Shown here: piece after piece, positions 22,145-32,740 of the stretch
Position numbering within the stretch: the stretch's first letter is position 1
Layout of the letters: each line of letters starts with the position of its first letter
DNA from: Diphasiastrum complanatum
Taxonomy: Eukaryota; Streptophyta; Lycopodiopsida; Lycopodiales; Lycopodiaceae
Direction: 5' to 3'
Assembly: GCA_029204225.1 (NCBI GenBank)
Contig: CM055093.1
Coordinates: 31,013,777-31,077,776, forward strand
Length of the DNA: 64,000 nucleotides
Position numbers and translations under genes: made by a program
The notes under the pieces: model-generated
Seen by the model: the letters and a program-made list of their open reading frames with translations, nothing else
Told to the model about the DNA's origin: nothing
Database searches by the model: none

Positions 22145-22850
22145 TGACGATGGACCTTTTATGGATATTCTTGATGATGGGCATTTTGATGCACCTTGTG
22201 ATACCACCTCACAGCCTCGTGAGATATGATGGAGGAGGGATAAACCATTTAGAGCCAAGAGAGTTGACATTGCAGGTGACAAACGCAAAGAGAATGATGT
22301 ACATTGGGACACATTCTCATTGGGAAGTAGATCAACTGACAAGAAACTCCCCAAACGGTTTCAGAGATTGAGGGAGAGTCGCGATATGGATGACTTTTCT
22401 GAAGCATCCATCTAGGGAGAACTAAAAAGATCAACAAGTTAGAAGATGCAACCTGATAGGTATGAAGCAAACTATGCTCTCTTCTCTAGCATCATTCAAG
22501 GCAAGGAACCTTTGACTTGTGATGAAGCAAATGATGATGGCATTAAGCCATGGAAGAAAAAATTGAGCCAATTGCCAAGCATGGCACATGGGACTTGGTG
22601 GAACCACCAATTGGTAATAAACTCACTGGTTGTGATGGGTATACAGGACAATACCATGTAGATGAAAGTATAGCAAAGCACAAGGCAAGATTGGTGATCA
22701 AAGGCCATGCACAAAGTAAAGGCATCGACTACGAGGAGACCTTTGCACCAATGTGTAAGTGGAATACTTTCTGTTTGCTTGTTGCTTTGGCTGAAACACT
22801 TTGCTTGACACATTGGTTGGCTTTTACATCGGATGGATGTCATTAGCAAC
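22145..22850 (+). pseudogene. Ty1/copia linker and RT start
   Basis: Plus-strand frames read DGPFMDILDDGHFDAPCD and YALFSSIIQGKEPLTCDEAN, then KHGTWDLVEPPIGNKL and SIAKHKARLVIKGHAQSKGI followed by DYEETFAPMCKW. The last is the conserved opening of copia RT. The frame stops near SDGCH at 22,846, where RT is truncated. Sequence after that belongs to other, mostly minus-strand, copia DNA. Confidence 0.88.
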
Positions 22851-23579
22851 CACATACTCAAAACTATCTCTAAGTATCTGATTGACTCTGTAAAATGATC
22901 AACTATTTATACTACTTATGAATATCATTTAGGATTATCCAACTGACAACTAAGGAATATCACAATTGGAGCTCAACCAAATTGCACTGTCACTTATGTA
23001 GTTGAGCTTTCCAGAAACTCCTTGCAAAAATCGTTAGGGCAAGTTGTTAACTTCAAAACAAGTGAAAACAAGTTGTGTTAACATTCAATAGTTTGAACAC
23101 CTTCGATACTCTCGAACCCGACTGTTAGCCATTCTTGTGTATTTCAACAGATTGTGAAAATAATGAGTAAAACTACATAACCTGATAGATTAATGGATGT
23201 AGATTAAAGATCGATTATTCGGATAAATCCAACACCCCCTCTTAATCTGAATCCATGAATGCCTTGACCTTCAAACTTAATTCTGAACAAAATCTTTTGT
23301 GTGCATCTAAGATCAACACCTTTTTGAGAATATATGATGTCATATCTCACATTCGACAATACTCCAAGCTTATCTTTTTTGTCAAAAATTTTACTTTTGA
23401 CATAGCGATACTGTAATTACCAACTCAGCTAGCGCCATATTTGTAGTAAGTAAGATAAACTATAGCCATGACCTCGGGGTTGGGGTGGCTTCTCTGTAGA
23501 CAATGCCACATCAAATCGTTTTGCCTTCGACCCTTATTACTTACTTTAGAAGCAGTTGCTCATATTGATTGGGAATTAC

Positions 23580-24860
23580 GTTACTATTGGACAAAAGTTC
23601 AATGTGCTTACTCCTTGAATGAAACCTGTGATTGGTCGATAAAGTAATAGCACTTTAACTATTACAGAAGAAAATTGTCGGAGCATTATGCTTTAGACAA
23701 ACGTCTGATCATAAGCCACACTACTTCCTTTGTCGCTTGCGAGACAATGATACACTCTGATTTTGTAGAAGATATAGCTATTGAGGTTTGCTTGCGACTA
23801 TTCCAAGATTGGACCATTGTTGAGGAAGAATGTAAATTCAAACATGGATTTATGAGTATCTTTGTCTCCTCCCAATTTGCATCTGAATAACCATTGAGTA
23901 TGTTGAGTTTGTCATTGTCGATTGCTCCATAACAAATCCATTGGTCTATAGTAGCTCGAATGTATACTTCTTATAAGTGCTTTTTAGTGTATATTACCAG
24001 CATTAGCCATATACTGACTTAGGGAACGGACAACAAAAGCTATGTATGGTCTGGTATAGATCATCACGTACATAAGAGAACCTATTATCAAATGATCTGG
24101 GTACTCACACATCTACTCTTTCTCTTCTTTCATCTGAGGACACTAATCCTTTGACAAATGGAGTTATGGGTCCATTGGCGAGTGAGCTAACTTGCAATTC
24201 ATCATATTATATCTAATTAGCATATTATAAATGTACCTCTGTTGAGTGATGTAAATCAGCCTTTGCCCTCTGTCTCTTTGGATTTGAATACCAAGACAGT
24301 GAGTTTCGCCCAGATCTGTCATGTTGAATTATGAGGACAACATTCATTTCACATATTTTATTAGTTCGACATTGTCACTGAATAACAAAGTGTTGTCCAC
24401 ATACAATGTAATAATAATAAAATAATGCTACACTGACTTGAGATAGACATTTGAATCTGAAGTGCTTAGCTTATAACCATATTCAATAAGAAAAGTGTTG
24501 ATCATATGAAGCCAAGCTATAGCAGATTGCTTCAAGCCATAAAGTGCTCTATGGAGTTTACATACATGGTTCTCTTTGCTATTGATTAGATAACCTTTGG
24601 GTTGTATCATGTAGATATCTTCTTCAATAACTGCATTCAGATACACTATCTATACATCCATCTGATGTATCTCCAGATTCACTACAACATCATACAATAG
24701 TAAAAGTCTGATTGAAGAATGCTTTACTACCAGATTGAAAGTCTCAATATAGTCGATATTCAGGATCTGAGAAAATCCAAGTGCGACAAGTCAAGCTTTC
24801 CTTCGATCGATACTTCCATATGCTTTGTATTCGATCTTGAATATACATTTGCAATCAACT
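23580..24860 (-). pseudogene. Ty1/copia RT and RNase H, heavily decayed
   Basis: The best part is 24428-24646, with AVIEEDIYMIQPKGYLINSK and VCKLHRALYGLKQSAIAWLH. Downstream in minus sense: LYVDNTLLFSDNVELIK (YVDD mutated to YVDN), FNMTDLGETHCLGIQIQRD, and GLVSSDE. The RNase H part near 23.6-23.9 kb is seen mainly by resemblance to the copia piece at 59.8-60.4 kb. Multiple stops occur. Confidence 0.8.
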
Positions 24861-25129
24861 ACATTTTTATTGGCAAGTAGTCAAAGTTTGGCTTTTGATG
24901 AGAGATGAATACTTTCTATTTATAGCTTCTCTCCATAGATCCGAGTCTGATTGGCTAAGTGATTTTTATTCATTTTTTATAATTGTTCGCCAGAACTTGA
25001 CGCATCCGGACCTTTGATAGGAATAGTCGAATAAAGAATAGGAGTGTTTGATAGTTTGACTATCTGAGCTTTGCCCTTGCTAACCTCTAGAGAGAAGCAA
25101 CGGAAAACAAAATATGGTTCTTTGATAAT

Positions 25130-25900
25130 AAAAAAATAAAACTTGAACTTTTGTCGAATTGCCTATAGACATAAATGTGATTTATTGCAAATGGAGATTC
25201 AAAACTAAGTACAAGGTGGATGGGACCATAGACCAAATAAAGTTTCTCAACTAGTGGCAAGGGGATTTTCTCAAATCCCTAATATTGATTATTTCAAAAC
25301 TTGCAATATAATAGGTAAGCATTTTTTAGACCATATATTGTGTTTGTTGTTAGCTCCTTGAGCCAATTTATGGCTAATCTTGGTACGATCCATTGGAATG
25401 CTCTTATGAGATTCATGAGGTATGTTTGAGTAATGATGGACCTATGCAATTGCCATGGAGTCAATGCAAATCAACTCGACATATAGTAAGTGGATACACA
25501 TATGCGAGCTAGGCGGGAGACATAGACACTCATAAATCCACATTTGGATTTACTTTCTTGCTCAACAATGGCTTGATCTCTTGAGACGGTCATAAGCATA
25601 CCTCCATTGCTCTGTCATCAACCAATCATAATACATTGAAGCTTCACAAGCAACTAATTAAGAAGTGACATGATTGAGGAACTTGTTGTCAACTTGAAAT
25701 AGTATGCTTTGACAACTATTCTATAGGAGTAAGCACATTGAAATGAAATATCTATATGTCAAAAACAAAGTTCTCAACAAAGAGGTAAGCTTAAAGTTCT
25801 GTCAAACGTAGTGCATGATAGGAGACATATTTACAAAAGTGTTGAATTCACATGCACACAAAATATTTCGTGCAATGATAAATTTAATGATCAATCCAAA
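25130..25900 (+). pseudogene. Ty1/copia relic, plus strand
   Basis: Very degraded. CKWRFKTKYKVDGTID at about 25,185 is an RT-opening motif. At 25,400-25,600 ALMRFMRYV and then a THKSTFGFTFLLNNG-like run mark RNase H. Intervening RT is absent, so an internal deletion is likely. Confidence 0.65.
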
Positions 25901-26478
25901 TGAATAGGGGTGATGGATCGACCCTTCCTCAATCGAATTTTTAATCTAGATCCATTCACTCAATTTATTGGAATGCAATCTATCGAAAGCGTTAAAGTTT
26001 GAATGTATAAAACTAATTTGCAAATTAGGCACCGATCGACATTCTTCCTAAGTAAATACAAATAGTTCAGCACCTATCGACATTGATGAGCATTCCTTGC
26101 ATATTTATACATAGTTTAGCACATGCCAAAACATGTCGATTGACATTTTTTCAAAGTGTCAAAAATGCTGAAAGGCATAACTAAAATGCCAACAAGCACA
26201 ACTCAACACAGATGTTGACTTTGATCGGTCAACCAAAATATCGATTAGTAGTGGAGATGCAACACAATTGAAAGGCCTACACCTAAAAATGTTAATCAAC
26301 ATTTTTCATGGCGCCACTCAAATTGAAGTCCTACCCAGTCCAAATCCTTTGAACACTGTCCTTATTTCATCTATATATTTGAACGATGGGGTTAAACATC
26401 ATCTTCAATTGGTGCAAATGCAAAATTGCAACAAGTCGATGATGGCTGCTTCCACGACTAATTACAACCATAATTTAT

Positions 26479-26480
<2 letters not shown>

Positions 26481-26528
<48 letters not shown>
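26481..26528. repeat. (TA)n microsatellite
   Basis: About 24 uninterrupted TA units, about 140 bp left of the GGTACC palindrome cluster. Confidence 0.95.
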
Positions 26529-26531
<3 letters not shown>

Positions 26532-26668
26532 GAATTTGGCCCTATAATTTAGGAATTATGACCAAAGAAGCTAACTAATCCTATGAATGAGATCTAAACT
26601 ACTTTGACCTCACCTCACACGTGCCAACAAGGATTCACACATGTGGGACCCACCTATATATATCATAG

Positions 26669-26765
26669 TACCCTCTGGTACCGTTGGTATGGTACCGCCG
26701 GTACCATATCAGTGGTACCGCCGGTACGGTACCGCCCTGGGATCCTCGGTACCAGGGCGGTACCA
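26669..26765. promoter_or_regulatory. GGTACC palindrome cluster at element end
   Basis: Seven GGTACC hexamers lie within about 100 bp, several in paired form GGTACCGCCGGTAC. A perfect hairpin has 13-bp arms GGTACCGCCCTGG (26728-26740) and CCAGGGCGGTACC (26752-26764) around an 11-base loop. Clustered short inverted motifs next to an end are typical transposase-binding arrays in hAT elements; that role here is inferred. Confidence 0.65.
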
Positions 26766-26901
26766 TTTTTAATATTTTTTATTATTTTTTATATTTTTAG
26801 TAATTTTTTTTTGCATATTAACTACCAAAAAAGGACAAAAAAAAGTAAAAAAAGGGGGTTCTGGGTGTAAAAAAAGAGGGTACAGTACGTGATGTTGCAG
26901 T

Positions 26902-27081
26902 GGCACATGGGCACTGCGAGTGAGTAGACCGAGGCGCCAATGGGAGACCAACACAGGGGGGTAGCATCACATAGGGGCAAGTACAGAGGCACATGGGCAT
27001 TGTGGGTGAGCAGACCATGGGCCCAATGGGAGACCCACATAGGGGGGAGCATCACATGGGGGCAAGTACAGAGGCACATGG
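26902..27081. repeat. 86-bp tandem duplication
   Basis: Two units (26902-26987, 26988-27072) and the first 9 bases of a third. Each starts GGCACATGGGCA and ends GGCAAGTACAGA. It lies upstream of the plus-strand ORF, between it and the palindrome cluster. AGATAAATAGG at 27,120-27,130 could be a TATA-like site. Confidence 0.92.
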
Positions 27082-27295
27082 AGGGATGATGGGGATCCAC
27101 ATGGCCGATCAGGCTGTGGAGATAAATAGGCATTCACAATGCCATTGTGGTCGGCATTTTCAGAGGCTGTGAGAGGGCTAGATAGTGAGAGAGCAAGCGA
27201 GAGCCGGTGACAGACTGTGAGAAGCTGTTTGAGAGCCAGAGTGTTGTGAGAGGGTGGTCAAGGACCAGGGTGCTGTGAGGAGAAGGTCGATCGAG

Positions 27296-27661
27296 ATGGC
27301 AGAGCGCATACCACCGAAGCCCGAGGGCGAAGCCAGGAGGAAGCTTGAGGAAGATATCCGAAGGCACAATGAGAGGCATCGGAAGCAAGAGGCAGATATC
27401 TGAGAGATGCTGCGACAAACTCGACAGAGAAATCCGAAACCGAAGCCACCCGGCCCCGCTATGGATCCTGTCCCCGCTGTTGAGCTGAATCTGGATGAGC
27501 ATATTGGAATGAATTTCACACGACGGCAGCTCATCATGGTCAGGGAAAGGACGGCCAGACGTCGGGCTAACCAGGAGACAGCTCGGGCTAACCAGGAGGC
27601 AGAGCAAGAGCGACAAAACAATGCACCAGACGAGGGTGAGGAGTCGGTGGAGGATCAGTGA
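27296..27661 (+). pseudogene. Small charged ORF convergent to the transposase
   Basis: ATG at 27296 opens MAERIPPKPEGEARRKLEED and a helical stretch of Arg/Glu/Lys. A single in-frame TGA (27401-27403) sits where CGA would keep the frame. The sequence then continues REMLRQTRQRN-like into NLDEHIGMNFTRRQLIMVRE, RTARRRANQETARANQEAEQ and an acidic end EEGESV-like, stopping at 27661. The total is 121 codons, predicted coiled coil, nucleic-acid-binding in character. No family is recognised. It lies within the hAT island and points towards the transposase 3' end. It could be an element-encoded accessory protein or an exon of a longer gene. Confidence 0.45.
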
Positions 27662-28184
27662 GGAATGTTTCGAATAGATGAGGTCCAGCCGTATGTGGTG
27701 GACTGTTGCTATGTAGTTTTCGGCAGTTTATGGTGCAACAGATAACTAGATGGCTGCTTGAAAAAATGACAGTATATGTGATGTTATCCTGATACAACGG
27801 TTGAATATATACATAGTTGTTTTTTGTGCAACGCGAGCCTGGACATGTAAGATGCAATGTCTGTAATTTTTTTGAATGCAGATGTATTACATGTGTTTAT
27901 GAAATGTCGTTTGGGGTGTAGGGGTGATTGTTGTGCTCATGATGTAGGTGCATATATGTGAAGCTAGCATTCGCTTCAAACGAAATTAAATGAAAATAGG
28001 ATTCAGACACGCACATAGAATTCTTTGACATAAAATAAAGCATCACATGTACAGAGCGACATATGCACAATGTGTAGCAAATAATGTAGGCCAAACACTA
28101 TATATAATGTGAAAAATCATCTGAGTACAATGGTAGACCGTCTGCTAGAGACAAACTACTGAAACTAAAACAACAGAGCCACAA

Positions 28185-29733
28185 TCAATGCTCTGGCTCT
28201 GACTCAGACGAATGCTCTGGAGACAACTTAGGGCCCCGAGCTGACTCTCGCAACCGATATCTCTGCCTGTCTGGAATTGGCATGGGCTGTGTATCCGAGG
28301 GGAAAGACTCGTCATCCTCATCCTCCCAATCAGCCTCCGCATCAGCCCCCAGGCAGGCCAAACCAACAACACCTGCTCCAACTAGCTGTGATACTGCACC
28401 TCTACCTGTACCTGGAGCCCTGCGTGGTCGTCCTCTCCTCTCTGGCAGTTTCTGTGCCTTGACTTTCTTGTTCGGTGCACCCTTGGGCCTTCCTGGTCTC
28501 TTGCGGACAAGAGGAGCTGTCAATGCCTCATCACCCCCATGAAAATCACCTGGCTGGCTAGGCTGGGCCCAAGCTGAGGCGGACTGGGATAGGGAAGCAA
28601 AAGAGGGAACTCCCTATGCAACTGAGCGAGGAGGATGAGTTCGTGGAGTGTGTGCTCGTGGGGCTGCTGCAAGTGGAGGAACTGGCTGTGCAGGAGGCGA
28701 GTACAGTGGCGATATGTACTGAAAGGGGCGCTGTGGTGGTCGGTACTGGTACATCCTGGGTGCTGCCAAAGGAGGAGGATGTGATGTGGGTGCTGCAACT
28801 GGAGGAGCCACTGTGGATGTGGGCGCTGCAAGAGAAAACCTGGGCACAGATGGTGGCCTGCCATGGAGACCTAGTGCTGCAGAAGTGGATGGTGATGGAG
28901 GGGTTGCAGGCCTAAATGGCATCGGTGGCACTGGAGGAGCTGTGCGACGCACATACACCCTCTGAGGAGCTGGAGGAACTATAGGCACCTCGTATGGCTG
29001 CTCTGGCTGGGACTCTGTGTATGGCATGCTGGCAAGAGATGATGGGGGCGCCCTGACACTCGGCATCTGCTGGGCCTCCGAATCCAATGTGGCAACCAAG
29101 TCGGCCAGCTGGGCATCCGAATGCAAATGCTCTGGGCTCTGGGACTCATCATGTGCACCAGCCTCTAAATCATCCTGTGCACCAACCTTTGAATCATCCT
29201 GTGCACCAACCCCTGAATCAACCCAAGCCTCATCCCGTGTCTCATCATGTGCACCCTGTAGACCCTGCATGGCCTCCCAATCTATGCAATGAAAGTCATC
29301 AGGTGCCTCCTCTGGTGTGTTGTCGTAGTAACGGCCATGACTCTGTGCTGCATGCATCCAAACATCTACGGGACCGACATCTAAACCACTCTGCCCTCTA
29401 TCAAGAGCCTCCTCCATCATGTCGACATAGGTAGGTATGCCATTGCCCCCCCCTGTGTGCCCTGCCTGTCTGCCAGTATAACCTGTGCCATGTGTCCCAC
29501 CTCTGCCACGTGATGCACCTGTGACCCCTGCCAGTGGCGTGTGCCCTGCACCTGTATAATCTGCCTCATCCCTCTCTGGTCTAGCAAACACAACCCGAAT
29601 GGGCTCATCCTCATCATGCTCACCCTCTGACACTGGCTCATCTACCTCATACAATGGGGGCTCTCTGTGCTCAAGCCCAAGCTCTCTCTCTCTCATCTCG
29701 GCAAGCTCCATCTCTCTCTCTCTCTGCCATCAA
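28185..29733 (-). pseudogene. C-terminal extension with AT-hooks
   Basis: A single frame of about 510 codons from MELAEMRERELGLEHREP (29711) to the stop at 28185, broken only by one TAG (28611-28613). It contains an acidic segment (SEGEHDEDEP), a Gly/Arg/His-rich part, an imperfect decapeptide repeat (VGAQDDSKVGAQDDLEAGAH), long Pro-rich stretches, and two AT-hook cores (KRPGRPKGAPNKK and ERRGRPRRAPG) before an acidic Ser/Glu tail. Splicing to exon 3 is uncertain: an acceptor at 29817 would read through two TAGs and a GA-run shift, while an acceptor at GGCAG beside the GA run (about 29,723) is in frame. AT-hooks bind the minor groove of AT-rich DNA. It might instead be a separate gene. Confidence 0.55.
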
Positions 29734-29919
29734 CTATGTGCCCAGGTCATCTGCAGGCATGGGATGGGTGCTGTCCGTAGGCAAGTCAACCTAGCGCCCC
29801 AAATCGGATATCTTCGTCTGCAAGGTTTAAAATTTGCATGTCAGAGAGACAACTTTATCAAGAAATGAAACCAACATACCAGGAGTCAACCAACATGATA
29901 TGAAAGATTAGCTTATCAC

Positions 29920-30081
29920 CTGCAATGCGCTCGTAATGGTCGAAAGCCTCCTGGCGAGACGTGCGTTGGTGCTACAGAACACCAACCGCTCCAACTAACT
30001 CACTAACAACCGGTTTCTTCTCCTCGTGTGAATGAGTGCCCATGTGCTCCAATTACGCTCACACACGGAGGCATCACAGTC
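29920..30081 (-). pseudogene. hAT transposase exon 3 (dimerisation motif)
   Basis: Acceptor CACCACAG|GACTGTG gives VLSQ-DCDASVCERNWSTWA in frame. The IHTRRRNRL motif follows. A TAG then sits between LLVS and LERLVFCSTNARLARR, where CAG or a similar codon is expected. The hAT-dimerisation hallmarks CERNWS and RNRL are all present. The donor is TTGCAG|GTGATAAG. Confidence 0.82.
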
Positions 30082-30174
30082 CTGTGGTGCGTGCATTGAA
30101 ATACTTCAGCACATTGTGGCAGAGGTGAAACTTCAACGAAACACAAAAAATGGAAGATAAAATGAGATGCATAC

Positions 30175-30520
30175 CTGAGAAAGGACACGCAGTGCAAGAC
30201 GCTGTATAGATGGGTATGTGCTACCGAACGTGGTCCACCAGGTAATGGGTAGTTGCCTCCTCTCTGAATCCTGGGCAGCCGGGTGGCCGAATGTGCCCAT
30301 GCCGAAACGAAATGCAGCGAGCTCCTCCATGAGCCTGATAGGATCCAAACCTATGTGTGGACCCACCCTGTGAATGTACTGAAGCCAATCGGCCTCGACC
30401 TCTCTGTCTTCAATCTGTGTCGGAGAGAGGAAGAGGGGATGCAGCTTGTGTGCAACGCTGTGGATACTCCTGTGGAAGTAATTCCACCGTGTCTCCCATA
30501 TGAACTTCTGCTCTGTCATC
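30175..30520 (-). pseudogene. hAT transposase exon 2
   Basis: Acceptor CACCTGCAG|GATGACAGAG restores QPERMTEQKF in frame. The exon includes WNYFHRSIHSVAHKLHPLFL and ends RLALRVLSQ|GTATGC. The WWTTFGSTYPSIQRLALRVL run is the start of the hAT dimerisation region. Confidence 0.85.
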
Positions 30521-30634
30521 CTGCAGGTGAGGGGCATGTGGTTTAGGGCATTACGAAAAAGCTTAACACTGACAGAAAAACAAACTAGCAATTACTAAAA
30601 AGATAAAGGTCAATTGCAACACTGTACCGCTTAC

Positions 30635-32509
30635 CTCTCTGGCTGCAAGATGGGCAGCTGCAGGAACTGTCCAATCCGGTCCATGAGCTCATACACCAGT
30701 CCAAATGTCGACCCCTCGCTGTCAGCCATGCGGAGCACAATGTAGAGTGGTCGAAGCAGTCCTGACAATGTCTGTGCATCCCTCCAGAACTGGTCTCCCC
30801 TCACCATGGAAGAAAAGTGCTCCCCATCCTCAGTGTGCGGAAATGTATAGGCACCCCAAAGATCACTGGCAACCATCTGTAGAAGCTGGGCCCTGCACCT
30901 GATCAAACAGTCGATGACCACCAAGTCGAATGCAAAGCGCGTGGGGGCTGGCCTACGGAGGTCCAGATGGCTGAACACCCGGAACATGGCAAGAACACGC
31001 CTCTTTCTGGTGACAAAAGTCACCAGGAAGAGGGCCTCCCGGACGATGGCTCTAACCCAGGGAAGTGCTCCAATGTCCCCCATCAAAAGGTCTATGTCGT
31101 GGGCTGCACAGGGGGTATGAACAATATGAGGGAACTCGGCCTCTAGCAGTACACCCATCTGAATGCAGTTCGTGGCATTGTCCGTCACCACCATGACGAC
31201 ATGTTGTGGGCCTATGGCTAGGATGGAAGACCTGATGACATCAAACATGAACTCTACAGATATGACTCCCCCCCCCCCTACTGCAATCCACTGCCCTCAA
31301 AAACTCTGTGCCCATGCAGCTGGAGACCAGTATGTTGAGGATCGGCCTCCTCTTGACATCAGTCCAGCCATCGGACATGATGCTGCAACCGTAAGTGGCC
31401 CAGTGCCGACGCAGAGGCTCCATCTCTCTAGACAGGGACTCGACCCTATCCCTCAGCATGTGTGTGCGGACAACCTCTGAACTAGGGACTCTCCAGCTAG
31501 GGCTGATAGACTGTGCAAGGCAGAAAGCCCTTCTGAAGGGCTCAGAGTCGGTGATGGCAAAGGGCAGGTTCAGCTCGTAAACCAGACTGGCCACGGCCTG
31601 TGTGGCCTCTCTGTCCATGTGCGACTGATGCGCGCCGCGAATGGTCTGCTGCACAAGGGCTCTCCTTGGTGGGCGACGGGTGGTGGACCTCCAGCACAGT
31701 GCATCAACCGTGACGGGAATGGAGAATGACGCGACAGGCTGGGCACTGGTGGATGCATCGGCTGTAGACGTGGAATGGGGAGAGTGGGATGCACTGGCAG
31801 GGATGGGTGCAGCAGCATAGGTGGGGTGCACTGGTGGAGGGGCAACATCTGGCATGGGGTACGAAAACTGCTGGCTGAGGAGGTCATCCAGATGGGAAGG
31901 GAAGGAAGAAGGGATCTCTTCCACATCCTCGAAGGCCCGCCCAGTACCATCCTGGGCCTGCTCGGGTGGCAGAGAGTCCATGAGAAAGTCGTAGACTGGT
32001 GGAGTGCGAGCAACAGTGGGTGGTGGTGGAACCGCAGTGGCAACTGTCGGACGCGATGGGACGAGATCCATCGGAATCTGAGCAGATGGGGGTGCGTGAG
32101 GCAGAACTGTCTGAGGGGCAAATGGACCGGAGGAGGATGCACTCCCTCTCCTCGTGCGTGCCAGCCAAGCAGGCAGCAACTCTGGGTTAGTCACATAAGG
32201 AGCGGTGCAAAATCGGAGAACGCCCTCCGAAATGGTGTTCTCCCCTGCCACGAGCCGCGGCCCGTAGGTGTCCAGTAGTCGCTGCCTGTCGGGGACGGTC
32301 ATGCTGCCACAAGGGGCAGCATTCAAGGTGGCACTATTTTTGGCGCGTGCACCGAGCAGATGGCCTTTAAGACGAGTGAGAGATGCAACAAACTCGACTA
32401 GACAGTATCGGCAGCACACGATCTTCTGACCGGTCTTGTTGCCCTTGTCGGCAACCCGCCTGACAATGTCTACCTTGTCCCACAGACCGGAAAGGTCGGA
32501 TTGCACCAT
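30635..32509 (-). pseudogene. hAT transposase exon 1: BED finger to catalytic core
   Basis: The BED finger is at residues about 10-60. The linker from about 90 to 260 is rich in Pro, Ser and Ala. The core follows with NLPFAITDSEPFRRAFCLAQ and SEVVRTHMLRD. The frame breaks at plus-strand 31268-31278, eleven consecutive C; one base fewer joins GTEFLRAVDCS to the next open frame (FMFDVIRSSILAIGPQ). After it come HTPCAAHDIDLLMGDIGALP (the CAAH-x-x-L signature of hAT) and RFAFDLVVIDCLIRC. The donor at 30635 is GAGAG|GTAAGC. Confidence 0.85.
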
Positions 32510-32740
32510 TGCAGATGAAATGAGGGATGGATTGCTGGAAAAAGAGACGCTGAAGATGGGCGAATGCAGGGCAAAGGAAATCAGATGCAAGGCAGGGCGT
32601 TGCGTGGGCGATGGGCGACGCAAGGAATCAAAGGCAGGCAAGAAAAACCAGCAGCGATGGCTGGGCGGAGAGGGCGCAAAAAAATTTCAGAGGAAATGCG
32701 AGGGGGGCGGGTAAGTTTAGGTAAAATTTTTTTTTTAACA

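Larger units (their letters stand above)
28185..32509 (-). pseudogene. hAT transposase with AT-hook C-terminal extension
   Basis: The gene begins at ATG 32509 (MVQSDLSGLWDKVDIVRRVA). Domains in order: BED zinc finger (CRYC, then HLLGA), Pro-rich linker, DUF659-like/RNase H core (MSDGWTDVKRRPILNILVSS, then VVMVVTDNATNCIQMGVLLE), the C-terminal dimerisation region (ITWWTTFGSTYPSIQRLALR, then VCERNWSTWALIHTRRRNRL) and a long extension. Proposed exons: 32509-30635, 30520-30175, 30081-29920, then to 28185. Defects: a frameshift at an 11-base G run, a TAG in the dimerisation motif and a TAG within the extension. hAT transposases cut and paste DNA through a D-D-E core; the second block carries the aspartate region. 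It is a relic, but its splice sites and frame are largely intact, so inactivation is fairly recent. Confidence 0.82.
26669..32740. mobile_element. hAT element with transposase, AT-hook extension and convergent ORF
   Basis: A GC-rich island in AT-rich surroundings. It contains a multi-exon hAT transposase on the minus strand (28185-32509), a short convergent ORF on the plus strand (27296-27661), a tandem duplication (26902-27081) and a palindrome-rich left end (26669-26765). Composition drops back to AT-rich at about 32,740, taken as the right limit. Matching terminal inverted repeats and an 8-bp duplication could not be demonstrated, so the right end may be truncated. The element is defective, with stops and a frameshift in the transposase. 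Confidence 0.6.

Noticed and set aside
27134-27621. Two long minus-strand ORFs opposite the small charged ORF
   Set aside because: Low-complexity Ser/Leu/Cys readings of the complement; the plus frame has the more protein-like composition, though this is not proof.
31570-32278. Long ORFs in other frames of the hAT exon
   Set aside because: Shadow frames caused by GC-rich, Pro-rich coding DNA; only the frame with BED and hAT motifs is real.
26669-32740. Terminal inverted repeats of the large hAT element
   Set aside because: The left edge has many palindromes but no matching sequence or 8-bp duplication was found near 32.7 kb.
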